From the NCBI GenBank assembly GCA_026982145.1, contig JALSHQ010000270.1, positions 1 to 5,576 on the forward strand: 5,576 nt of DNA, in the 5' to 3' direction. This DNA comes from Gammaproteobacteria bacterium. Lineage in GTDB: Bacteria > Pseudomonadota > Gammaproteobacteria > SZUA-140. The notes beneath the pieces were generated by a model that did no database searches, had not been told where the DNA came from, and worked only from the letters and a program-made list of their open reading frames with translations. The position numbers and the translations under genes are program-made. Below are positions 1 to 5,518 of this stretch, piece after piece (the first letter of the stretch is position 1; every line of letters begins with the position of its first letter).

Positions 1-1004
1 CCAACATTTCTTAAATTACGGCGCAAAGGTGTGCCGCCTGCAGAGCGTGTGCTGAACAGGCGGTTAAAGAGCGTTCGTTTATTGCCGAAGGCAGGGTCAA
101 TATTCATCGACTCGATGGGGAGCCCAACGTCATCAATATTATTGATGGTGCCGTAACCAACCCTTACCCCAGTGACATTTTGAAGCGATTGGCTGATGGC
201 ATACTTCACAACAAATTCACGACTGCGATGGTAGGTGAACCAGTTAGCAAAACTTTGCTTGAGTGCGTCCGCGGTTGTGTTCCACTGCGCAGCATCTGCG
301 TTGGTAACTCTTGCAATTTGATACTCAGTCTCTTCGCCGTTATCAAAAAATCCGTCGTTATCGGTATCTTCCCAAGTATAAAAGCGGAAACCGTCCCAGT
401 TACCATCGCCATCGCGATCAATGCGGTCTCGATTGCCACCAGTTAACCCGGAGGTGTGTTGAGTGAGGTCAATCCACTCAGAGGGGTCATAGGGGTCATT
501 CGGGGCGTTGGTAAGGTCCGCATTGGTATATGCATTTCCATTATCGTCAACACCGCCCCATGGTTTGTATGTCTTAAGCGGGTCAAAATAGAGTGGGTTA
601 AAGGCGCTGTTGCGGAAGCGCCACGCTTCATCATCAGCCACACGACAATCGTTATCGCCACCACTTGTATAAGAGTTATTGTCAAAATTAACGGCGTATA
701 AGTTCCACCAACCCGTGCAGTCGAAGTCACCATCACTGTCATCATCGCGCCACGTATAGCCGCCGTCTCCCGCTGCATTAGTGCCATCAGGTTGAGCACT
801 ATAAACGAGGCCGTTAACGGCATTTGTCATGGCTTCCCAATCCATGCTGCCTGAGTCATCATTAAGAATCATGATGTTGGATTCAACCGCGGGGCCGACA
901 TAAAGTGGTGTCTGCTCAAGTGCACCGGGCGCTGCATTGGCGCTGCTGCTCAGTGCCAATAACAGGGTGACGGTTAACGTTATCAGTGGTTTTTTCGCAT
1001 TCAT
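1..1004 (-). CDS. pilY1: PilY1-type pilus tip/adhesin protein, N-terminal part (runs off left edge)
   Basis: The frame stays open for 334 codons from the ATG at 1004 to the window edge, with no stop or frameshift. Residues 1-24 are a Sec signal peptide (K4-K5, hydrophobic core 7-18, cleavage after ANA at 24), so the protein is exported and is not a prepilin. Residues 43-54 read as the first strand of a von Willebrand A domain followed by a MIDAS motif, D49-x-S51-x-S53. The stretches FNPLYFDPLKTYKPWG (135-150) and FANWFTYHRSREFVVKYAI (252-270) are typical of PilY1/PilC N-termini. Three DxDxDG loops lie at 87-95, 196-204 and 213-224, and C96 and C120 could form a disulfide. The known family role is at the pilus tip, in assembly, adhesion and surface sensing. 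The usual length exceeds 1000 residues, so most of the gene, including the C-terminal propeller, lies outside. It follows pilX by 32 nt as the last operon gene visible. Confidence 0.93.
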   Translation of the reverse strand, partial: MNAKKPLITLTVTLLLALSSSANAAPGALEQTPLYVGPAVESNIMILNDDSGSMDWEAMTNAVNGLVYSAQPDGTNAAGDGGYTWRDDDSDGDFDCTGWWNLYAVNFDNNSYTSGGDNDCRVADDEAWRFRNSAFNPLYFDPLKTYKPWGGVDDNGNAYTNADLTNAPNDPYDPSEWIDLTQHTSGLTGGNRDRIDRDGDGNWDGFRFYTWEDTDNDGFFDNGEETEYQIARVTNADAAQWNTTADALKQSFANWFTYHRSREFVVKYAISQSLQNVTGVRVGYGTINNIDDVGLPIESMNIDPAFGNKRTLFNRLFSTRSAGGTPLRRNLRNV

Positions 1005-1011
1005 AATTATG

Positions 1012-1017
1012 CTTCCT
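1012..1017 (-). promoter_or_regulatory. Ribosome binding site of pilY1
   Basis: The minus strand reads AGGAAG, ending 7 nt before the ATG at 1004. A second, out-of-frame ATG begins at 1000. The spacing, the signal peptide and the long open frame all select 1004 as the start. The 32-nt gap after pilX shows no promoter or terminator. Confidence 0.75.
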
Positions 1018-1036
1018 GTCTAAATATTAGATGGAC

Positions 1037-1573
1037 CTAGAAGTCGCGGACAAAATTGGAGCGGAGGAGGACAACAGCGCTATCGGTACCGCCCGTACCA
1101 CGAGCCGTCACACGGAATGCGTGCGGCGTGCCGAGGGAGTCCACGGAGTCATAGCTGACAATATCAAGGCTATCATCCGCTTCGCTGATGGCACCGATGT
1201 GTTCGATGATAAACCTAGGTTGTGAGCCAACACCTGTGTATGTATCGCGATAGGCGATTGAATTGGCCCATGTGGCTTGAGCAAGCGGGTTAGGATTTGT
1301 GCCCATGGCATAAAGGCCTTCTTGCGGGTCTCCATTAAAGGCAACAGCAAGCGAGTTGATGGTGTTGGCGAGGTAATCTTCTCCATCGAGCAGTGCCGTC
1401 TCAGCGGCTTCCATCGCCAGCATTGTGTCGCGAGCGTTGCCTGCCATTTTTTCTTCCATGATGCTGCTGCGCATGGAGGTGACACCAATTAATGTCATGA
1501 CGACCAGCAACATCAGGCTAACGACCAATACGGCGCCTGTTTGCTTTGAGTGAGATGGGCGATGTCTGTTCAT
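1037..1573 (-). CDS. pilX: Type IV pilus minor pilin PilX
   Basis: Minor pilin of 178 residues. A 13-residue leader ending QTG is followed by the mature N-terminus AVLVVSLMLLVVMTLIG (14-30). The fifth mature residue is V, not the usual glutamate; loss of E5 is characteristic of PilX and of the type II secretion tip pilin GspK. The segment MEEKMAGNARDTMLAMEAAETAL (39-61) is the hallmark after the helix in PilX, and the C-terminal part FRVTARGTGG (153-162) is also typical. By family knowledge it sits in the inner-membrane priming complex and at the pilus tip with PilV, PilW, the FimU-like pilin and PilY1. It has no cysteines, unlike the three upstream pilins. An in-frame ATG at 1582 would add three residues, but it has no ribosome site, whereas the ATG at 1573 has AGGA 8 nt upstream. 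The gene starts 18 nt after the pilW stop. Confidence 0.93.
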   Translation of the reverse strand: MNRHRPSHSKQTGAVLVVSLMLLVVMTLIGVTSMRSSIMEEKMAGNARDTMLAMEAAETALLDGEDYLANTINSLAVAFNGDPQEGLYAMGTNPNPLAQATWANSIAYRDTYTGVGSQPRFIIEHIGAISEADDSLDIVSYDSVDSLGTPHAFRVTARGTGGTDSAVVLLRSNFVRDF

Positions 1574-1581
1574 GAGCGTCA

Positions 1582-1585
1582 TCCT
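1582..1585 (-). promoter_or_regulatory. Ribosome binding site deciding the pilX start
   Basis: AGGA on the minus strand lies 8 nt before the ATG at 1573 and overlaps the alternative upstream ATG at 1582. This makes 1573 the better start for pilX. Confidence 0.6.
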
Positions 1586-1591
1586 AGGGTG

Positions 1592-2554
1592 TTAGTTGTC
1601 GATGAGTCGGTTGCGAATAGAGGCTGTGGTGGTATAGGTGCGGCTGATGCGGCCAAAAGTGTTATCAGATCTAATAAGGTCTCGCAGTGTGATAAGCGTT
1701 AGGGTGATGCGAATGCTAACAACATTGTTCATGACTAAGCCTGCTGCACCGGCTGGTAGGTAGCGATTGGCAGTGAGGTCGCCATCGGTGTCTTCACCAA
1801 AGAGAATTTGCATATTTTGCACCCCTTCGACCAGTTCAACATTATTGCCGTTTTCATTTCGAAAGAGGGCGGGTTCACCGCTGGCACCGGGTAAAATCGA
1901 ATAAGTAACGCTTTTAACACGATAAAGCGTGCCGCTGTTGTTGTATTGAGCCCCCGGAAACGTATTGTTACCAAAGCCAGGGTTATTGCTGCCGAGGCCT
2001 GCAATCACCGTGGCATCGGTTCCTGGGTTTGACGTGGTTACTTCAATCACATCTGCTTTTTCACAGTCGGTTGCTATAACGACATCACCATCGTCCAGCC
2101 CGTGGTTAACGGTGGTGAGATCGAAGGTGGCGGATGCGAGCGCATGTGACACAATCCCGATCCCTTCACCGTAGGCACCTTGCAAGGTGAGGGTGTCAGA
2201 ACCGTTTAACCCAGTATTATTGGCACCGGCTATTGTGTTGTTAGCCCAAGGGTTAACAGGGTGTGCGGCGGGGGTGTTGGGTGGATTGGGGGGATTGAGG
2301 TGATTGGTGACATCCACCGCAGCATTGGCGCAGCCCCAAAAATCAGCCATGCGAACCTCTCGGGCGAGAAAATCCATGGTAAAGCGCCCATTTTCTTGAA
2401 CACGTGAGAGCTCTTCGGTCACGCGGTAGGTCTGTTTATTGCCGATGAAAATCTGCACCACGCCCGCCAGCATTGTGAGGCTGATGGTGATGGCGACCAT
2501 CAGCTCAACCAAAGTCATGCCGTGTTGTTGTTTCTTGCGTGCGAGAGTGTTCAT
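1592..2554 (-). CDS. pilW: Type IV pilus minor pilin PilW
   Basis: Minor pilin of 320 residues. The leader MNTLARKKQQHG is followed by the class III prepilin sequence MTLVELMVAITISLTMLAG, with E17 as the +5 glutamate; PilD would cut after G12. Family landmarks are ENGRFTMDFLAREVRMADFWGC (54-75), TDC at 162-164 and the LFGEDTDGDLTANRY block at 251-265. C75 and C164 are the only cysteines and probably pair. The protein is part of the minor-pilin tip complex. The ATG at 2554 shares ATGA with the pilV stop, so translational coupling is likely; there is no good Shine-Dalgarno. An in-frame ATG at 2581 would add nine residues, but it overlaps pilV by 31 nt and lacks a ribosome site. Residues 87-102 are a proline/asparagine-rich stretch (NPPNPPNTP...) that looks like a lineage-specific linker or insertion. 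Confidence 0.93.
   Translation of the reverse strand: MNTLARKKQQHGMTLVELMVAITISLTMLAGVVQIFIGNKQTYRVTEELSRVQENGRFTMDFLAREVRMADFWGCANAAVDVTNHLNPPNPPNTPAAHPVNPWANNTIAGANNTGLNGSDTLTLQGAYGEGIGIVSHALASATFDLTTVNHGLDDGDVVIATDCEKADVIEVTTSNPGTDATVIAGLGSNNPGFGNNTFPGAQYNNSGTLYRVKSVTYSILPGASGEPALFRNENGNNVELVEGVQNMQILFGEDTDGDLTANRYLPAGAAGLVMNNVVSIRITLTLITLRDLIRSDNTFGRISRTYTTTASIRNRLIDN
2249..2296 (-). repeat. Pro/Asn-rich low-complexity segment in pilW
   Basis: Codons for residues 87-102 of PilW encode an imperfect NPP repeat followed by more P and N (NPPNPPNTPAAHPVNP). The coding strand holds a C6 run. It lies just after the conserved FWGC block, in a surface-exposed region of the globular domain by family logic. 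The boundaries are approximate. Confidence 0.5.
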
Positions 2555-3075
2555 AGCAGTGTTACGCTCAAAATGATGCATTTAAGGTCGGCGGTGTTAG
2601 CCGGGTCGCAACCTGTGCCAACAGGGGCAACGTTGGCAGGGCCAGCAGGGCCAGCGGCAGAATTGCGCCGTTCATCCCAGCGCACGGTAATCGTGAAATC
2701 AACGCCATTACCTACCACGGTGCCCGTCCCAGAGGGGAGTTCTTGAGCGAGCGTGGTGTTCCACTCAAAGGCATCATAATCGGCCATTTGAGCAGGGGTG
2801 CAGCCCACCGTGATGCAGCCTGGATCCAGCGGGGTGCCGTTGATGTTGTCATATTCGTTGTCGCTGACGCCAGCGATGTTGGCGCGCATGCGTTCGGCCA
2901 TGTCATTGGCCATCAACGTTGCTTGGCTTTTAAGGTAAGCGTTGTGGTTATTAATCATACTGTTGGCTTGAAGCCCGGCAAGGCCAAGTAACCCTATCGA
3001 AAAGATGACGAGTGTGACCAGTACTTCAATCAGCGTAAAGCCAGTGTTTGATGGGTGTTTGCTAGGTTGTCTCAT
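2551..3075 (-). CDS. pilV: Type IV pilus minor pilin PilV
   Basis: Minor pilin of 174 residues. The 12-residue leader MRQPSKHPSNTG precedes FTLIEVLVTLVIFSIGLLGLAG, with E17 at mature position 5. The block LKSQATLMANDMAERMRAN (48-66) is the PilV signature after the helix, and VRWDERR (131-137) is also typical. Four cysteines (87, 92, 156, 166) could form two disulfides in the periplasmic domain. Its known role is in the tip/priming subcomplex with PilW, PilX and FimU. The ATG at 3075 has AGGA 7 nt upstream (3083-3086) and lies 29 nt after the fimT stop. The stop TGA overlaps the pilW start. Near the C-terminus a 9-bp unit is duplicated in tandem, giving GPAGPA at 142-147. Confidence 0.93.
   Translation of the reverse strand: MRQPSKHPSNTGFTLIEVLVTLVIFSIGLLGLAGLQANSMINNHNAYLKSQATLMANDMAERMRANIAGVSDNEYDNINGTPLDPGCITVGCTPAQMADYDAFEWNTTLAQELPSGTGTVVGNGVDFTITVRWDERRNSAAGPAGPANVAPVGTGCDPANTADLKCIILSVTLL
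2636..2653. repeat. Tandem 9-bp duplication inside pilV
   Basis: GCAGGGCCA occurs twice head to tail on the plus strand. It keeps the pilV frame and encodes the repeated tripeptide in AGPAGPA. A gain or loss of one unit would stay in frame, so it could vary in length between strains without inactivating PilV. Confidence 0.7.
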
Positions 3076-3104
3076 GTCGCTATCCTGCCTCTATTGCGGA
3101 TGAT

Positions 3105-3695
3105 TTAGCAGCTAGTGGCCGTTGCAATAACGGTGGGGTCATTAGCGGGCGCGGTTCTGACCTGCCCTGATGCACTGAGTACAATCGCACGTGCGTTAGC
3201 ACCCAAGCCCCGGCTGTCGCACAACACTAAGGTACCTGTCTGCGTGCCCCCCCCGCCCACCATTTGTGAAAAACCATTGCCGGCATAGGAGATGTAGCTG
3301 GCAACATTACCACTGATGCCGCGGAGGGTATTGCCAGGGACAAATGCATTATATATACGAAGAATAACATCTGTATTGTTGACGACTGCATCACTGTTGC
3401 TGTCGGTAAAGATAATCCACCCTTGTTGCCAGTCCCCCGCCGCCGTACAAGTGGCGCTGTCTGCGCTTTTGCAGATGGTGATTCTGTCGCCGCGTTTGAC
3501 GGCTTCACTGCGCGCCATGTTGAGCGAGCTTACAAACTCATTAGTTTGGGTGACGACGCGGTTGTTCTGCACCATCTCAATAAAGCTGGGCACGGCTTGA
3601 GACATCATGATGGCGGCGATCGCCAGTGTGATAATCAACTCGGTTAAGGTGAAACCTGTCTGTGTTTTGTTCATGAGATATGTTTTAGCATTCAT
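3105..3695 (-). CDS. fimT: GspH/FimT-family minor pilin (FimT/FimU-like)
   Basis: Minor pseudopilin of 196 residues and first gene of the operon. A 14-residue leader (MNAKTYLMNKTQTG) precedes FTLTELIITLAIAAIMMSQAVPSF, with E19 at mature position 5. The GspH-domain signatures are FVSSLNMARSEAVKRGDRITIC (54-75) and GDWQQGWIIFTDSN (87-100). Cysteines are at 75, 83, 159 and the final residue 196. By position next to pilV it corresponds to fimU of P. aeruginosa, while being next to thiO corresponds to fimT; the family match does not separate the two. FimU links the PilV-PilW-PilX tip complex to the major pilin. The chosen ATG (3695) has GGA 7 nt upstream; a GTG at 3710 and an ATG at 3674 are alternatives, and the last lacks a ribosome site. 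A G8 run within codons 147-150 could be a slippage site. Confidence 0.88.
   Translation of the reverse strand: MNAKTYLMNKTQTGFTLTELIITLAIAAIMMSQAVPSFIEMVQNNRVVTQTNEFVSSLNMARSEAVKRGDRITICKSADSATCTAAGDWQQGWIIFTDSNSDAVVNNTDVILRIYNAFVPGNTLRGISGNVASYISYAGNGFSQMVGGGGTQTGTLVLCDSRGLGANARAIVLSASGQVRTAPANDPTVIATATSC
3247..3254. repeat. Homopolymer C8 (G8 in coding sense) inside fimT
   Basis: Eight consecutive C on the plus strand fall in codons 147-150 of the FimT-like pilin, within a run of four glycines. A one-base slip would replace about the last 46 residues, including C159 and C196. Eight is at the low end of tract lengths known to phase-vary, so this is a candidate only. Confidence 0.8.
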
Positions 3696-3727
3696 GGTTT
3701 TTCCGGTCACGTGAAAGGCGACGAGCT

Positions 3728-3756
3728 GTTATATTTGTCCGATAAACGGTCGTTTG
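3728..3756 (-). promoter_or_regulatory. Possible promoter of the minor-pilin operon
   Basis: TATAAC on the minus strand (3733 down to 3728) is a fair -10 element and would give a leader of roughly 25 nt before the fimT ATG at 3695. Seventeen bases upstream lies CAAACG (3756-3751), a poor -35. A weak -35 fits a promoter that needs an activator, but it may also mean that the real promoter is elsewhere in 3700-3860. No sigma-54 GG/GC pair was seen. Confidence 0.35.
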
Positions 3757-3802
3757 CGGTAAAATTCGCAGGTTTTCAGACGAGTTCAAGGTTATTTATC
3801 GG
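3739..3802. repeat. 8-bp inverted repeat spanning the thiO/fimT intergenic region
   Basis: CCGATAAA (3739-3746) and TTTATCGG (3795-3802) are perfect reverse complements separated by 48 bp. The left arm overlaps a short palindrome, AAACGGTCGTTT (3744-3755). The arms flank the middle of a divergent promoter region, so they could be paired operator half-sites or a coincidence. They are too far apart for a simple terminator. Confidence 0.45.
3741..3750 (-). promoter_or_regulatory. AlgR-box-like sequence, proximal
   Basis: The minus strand reads ACCGTTTATC, matching 8 of 10 positions of the AlgR consensus ACCGTTCGTC. It lies just upstream of the candidate -10 of the pilus operon. The site is inferred from similarity only. 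Confidence 0.25.
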
Positions 3803-3804
3803 CG

Positions 3805-3813
3805 AACGAACGG
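3805..3813 (-). promoter_or_regulatory. AlgR-box-like sequence, distal
   Basis: The minus strand reads CCGTTCGTT, matching 8 of 9 positions of the AlgR core CCGTTCGTC. It lies about 110 bp upstream of the fimT start. In P. aeruginosa the response regulator AlgR is known to activate the fimU-pilVWXY1Y2E operon directly, which makes the position suggestive. Whether this organism has AlgR cannot be seen here. Confidence 0.35.
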
Positions 3814-3854
3814 GTTTCTTTTGGGCTAAATGAGGTGTGTGTGGCGAAAAGCGT

Positions 3855-3858
3855 AGGA
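3855..3858 (+). promoter_or_regulatory. Ribosome binding site deciding the thiO start
   Basis: AGGA lies 5 nt before the ATG at 3864. The in-frame GTG at 3837 would add nine residues, but its nearest purine run (GAGG) ends 1 nt before it, so 3864 is preferred. Confidence 0.65.
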
Positions 3859-3863
3859 ATGCA

Positions 3864-4961
3864 ATGGTAAGCAAGGCGACGGCAGACTGTTTGATTGTAG
3901 GCGGTGGGCTGATTGGGATGCTGAGCGCATATGAGCTGGTGCAGGCCGGGGTGCGGGTGGCGATATTGGAGCGGGGGCGTACTGGGCAAGAGTCCTCATG
4001 GGCAGGTGGGGGTATCCTCTCGCCACTTTACCCGTGGCGCTATCCTGATGCGGTGAGTGCGCTGGCGCACTGGGGGCAGGCACGTTATCAGGCGCTGGCC
4101 GGCTCGCTGCATGAGCCGTCGGGCATCGACCCAGAATGGCAACAGAGTGGCTTATTGATGCTGAACACCGCAGAGCAGCAAGAAGCCGTTGCTTGGGCCG
4201 AGCGCTATGGAGCGGTGCTTGAGGTGTTGTCGGCGGAAGCCGCCGCGCGTTGCGAGCCGGCCATGCAAAGCGATAGTGGTGGTGCACTCTGGATGCCTGA
4301 GGTGGCGCAGATCCGCAATCCTCGTCTGTTATCCGCGCTGCGGGTGGCGCTTGAGCAGCAAGGTGCCGTGTTTGAAGAGCAGACGGAAGCATTGGCCTTG
4401 CAGCATCGTCATGGGCGTATAACAGCGGTTGAAACATCAAAAGGGGTGCGCCATGCGGGCAAGGTCGTGATCGCGGGTGGGGCGTGGAGTGGGCAGCTTT
4501 TAGGCGATACCCGGTTGTCGATTGCTGTGGAGCCGGTGCGTGGCCAGATGTTGCTCTATAAAGCAGCGCCGGGGCTGCTGAAGAGAGTTGTACTGGCGAA
4601 GGGTCACTATGCGATCCCGCGTCGTGATGGCCATATATTAGTGGGCAGCACAGTGGAATACGCCGGCTTTGATAAGTCGACCACTGTAGATGCGGCTACC
4701 GCTTTGCGCCGTATCGCTGAGCAGTTAGTGCCCGCATTGGCAGGGGTAGCGGTGGTGCGCCACTGGGCAGGTTTGCGCCCGGGCAGTGCCGAGGGAATTC
4801 CTTATATTGGTGAGCACCCCGAGATTGCTGGGCTCTATGTGAATACCGGGCACTTCCGAAATGGGGTGGTATTGGCGCTGGCTTCAGCGAAATTATTGGG
4901 TGATCTGCTTTTAGAGCGCACGACAGATTTTGATGCAACTCTCTATGCTATTGAAAGATAA
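3864..4961 (+). CDS. thiO: Glycine oxidase ThiO (FAD-dependent)
   Basis: Flavoenzyme of 365 residues, the usual size for ThiO, in the DAO family of FAD-dependent oxidoreductases. It oxidises glycine to iminoacetate (dehydroglycine) and H2O2 in the cytoplasm, supplying the C-N unit for the thiazole of thiamine in organisms without ThiH. The N-terminus has the Rossmann dinucleotide motif GGGLIG (13-18) at the end of the first strand, and E36 ends the second strand to bind the FAD ribose. SSWAGGGILSPLYPWRY (44-60) is highly typical of gammaproteobacterial ThiO. GLRPGS (303-308), with R305, matches the substrate-carboxylate arginine of Bacillus ThiO, and GHFRNGVVLA (329-338) is the C-terminal FAD/substrate signature. 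Y249 may match the active-site tyrosine. It is divergent from the pilus operon, the same arrangement as in P. aeruginosa. This is a conserved neighbourhood without an obvious functional link. No intrinsic terminator is visible after the TAA. Confidence 0.94.
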   Translation: MVSKATADCLIVGGGLIGMLSAYELVQAGVRVAILERGRTGQESSWAGGGILSPLYPWRYPDAVSALAHWGQARYQALAGSLHEPSGIDPEWQQSGLLMLNTAEQQEAVAWAERYGAVLEVLSAEAAARCEPAMQSDSGGALWMPEVAQIRNPRLLSALRVALEQQGAVFEEQTEALALQHRHGRITAVETSKGVRHAGKVVIAGGAWSGQLLGDTRLSIAVEPVRGQMLLYKAAPGLLKRVVLAKGHYAIPRRDGHILVGSTVEYAGFDKSTTVDAATALRRIAEQLVPALAGVAVVRHWAGLRPGSAEGIPYIGEHPEIAGLYVNTGHFRNGVVLALASAKLLGDLLLERTTDFDATLYAIER

Positions 4962-4990
4962 GTAGTATTTCACTAGCGTTAGAAGAGAAG

Positions 4991-5019
4991 TTGTTTCGTC
5001 GAGCCCCTTCTTTTATACT
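4991..5019 (+). promoter_or_regulatory. Sigma-70 promoter of tRNA-Thr
   Basis: TTGTTT (4991-4996) and TATACT (5014-5019) are separated by exactly 17 bp. The -10 is followed by the GC-rich run GCCCCGC (5020-5026), the discriminator type found in stable-RNA promoters under stringent (ppGpp) control. The predicted start near 5026 gives a leader of about 32 nt before the mature tRNA, to be trimmed by RNase P. Confidence 0.75.
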
Positions 5020-5057
5020 GCCCCGCTTGCTTGGAATGGTTGCTGCTTCTAGGCTTG

Positions 5058-5133
<76 letters not shown>

Positions 5134-5171
5134 CTTTATTTTTATATCTCCGAGCTTACTTGCCGTGGCGC

Positions 5172-5441
5172 CTACTCTCTGCCGGTAACCCCAGCCTCTT
5201 TATATTCTTCGATAACTTCATTAAGGGCTACCTGAGCGGCAATTTTGTCTGCAAATGGGCCATGCGCTTCGCCACCCCGCACCAAAAAATACCAGCCGTC
5301 ATTGTGGCCGCTGCCATTTTTATTAACGAGTGAAGATTGATAAAAGAAACGGTCGCTTCGGTAAAAAGGAGTCTCTTGATTGCGGGGGGGTGGCTCGTGA
5401 TCTTTAGGAGTGAAAAAGCTCTTCTTTATTTTTTTCCACAT
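5172..5441 (-). CDS. Small conserved hypothetical protein (DUF6316-like)
   Basis: Protein of 89 residues with no signal peptide or membrane segment, so probably cytoplasmic. The N-terminus is basic (MWKKIKKSFF). A Pro-rich bit, HEPPPR (15-20), follows, then YRSDRFFY (27-34), GWYFLVRGGEAHGPF (49-63) and a predicted helix with acidic residues (64-82). The RSDRFF...GWYF.VR.G...GPF pattern resembles small gammaproteobacterial proteins grouped, from memory, as DUF6316; this assignment is tentative and no function is known. The ATG at 5441 has only a weak ribosome site (GAGA). The gene converges on the tRNA, 38 nt away. An A7 run just after the start codon and a C7 run in codons 18-20 are possible slippage sites. 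I cannot assign a role from the neighbours. Confidence 0.75.
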   Translation of the reverse strand: MWKKIKKSFFTPKDHEPPPRNQETPFYRSDRFFYQSSLVNKNGSGHNDGWYFLVRGGEAHGPFADKIAAQVALNEVIEEYKEAGVTGRE

Positions 5442-5483
5442 GGTTGGTCTCGCTTATCGGTTTCCTGAGTTTAAACGGCCGAG

Positions 5484-5511
5484 ATACCCTGCTCAGATGT
5501 TCGCAGGGCAT
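5484..5511. repeat. Hairpin-forming inverted repeat upstream of the small gene
   Basis: ATACCCTGC (5484-5492) and GCAGGGCAT (5503-5511) form a 9-bp stem with a 10-nt loop. In a minus-strand transcript the one imperfect pair is a G-U wobble; in a plus-strand transcript it is an A-C mismatch. This favours a role in the leader of the small gene. No T-run follows on either strand, so it is not an ordinary terminator. Its near arm is 43 bp upstream of the ATG at 5441. Confidence 0.55.
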
Positions 5512-5518
5512 GGTAACG

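Noticed and set aside
206..823. Two minus-strand open frames (206-439 and 443-823) and a plus-strand frame (456-701) across the left part
   Set aside because: They lie in other frames over the pilY1 coding sequence, which is open throughout and has a signal peptide and family motifs. These frames have low-complexity compositions and no ribosome sites.
1002..1011. 10-bp palindrome CATAATTATG over the pilY1 start codon
   Set aside because: It is AT-rich with no loop and arms too weak to hide the start. It is most likely a by-product of an A/T-rich spacer between the ribosome site and ATG.
3700..3860. Sigma-54 promoter for the pilus operon
   Set aside because: No TGGCA-type box with the required GC at the right spacing was found on the minus strand.
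3826..4440. 204-residue minus-strand open frame opposite thiO
   Set aside because: It is antisense to a well-supported thiO gene, rich in Pro, Ala, His and Ser as expected from the complement of GC-rich coding DNA, and has no recognisable domain.
5134..5171. T-rich stretch after the tRNA as a rho-independent terminator
   Set aside because: No stem-loop precedes the T-rich run other than the tRNA itself, and the run is interrupted. The minus-strand side shows no hairpin with a T tail either.
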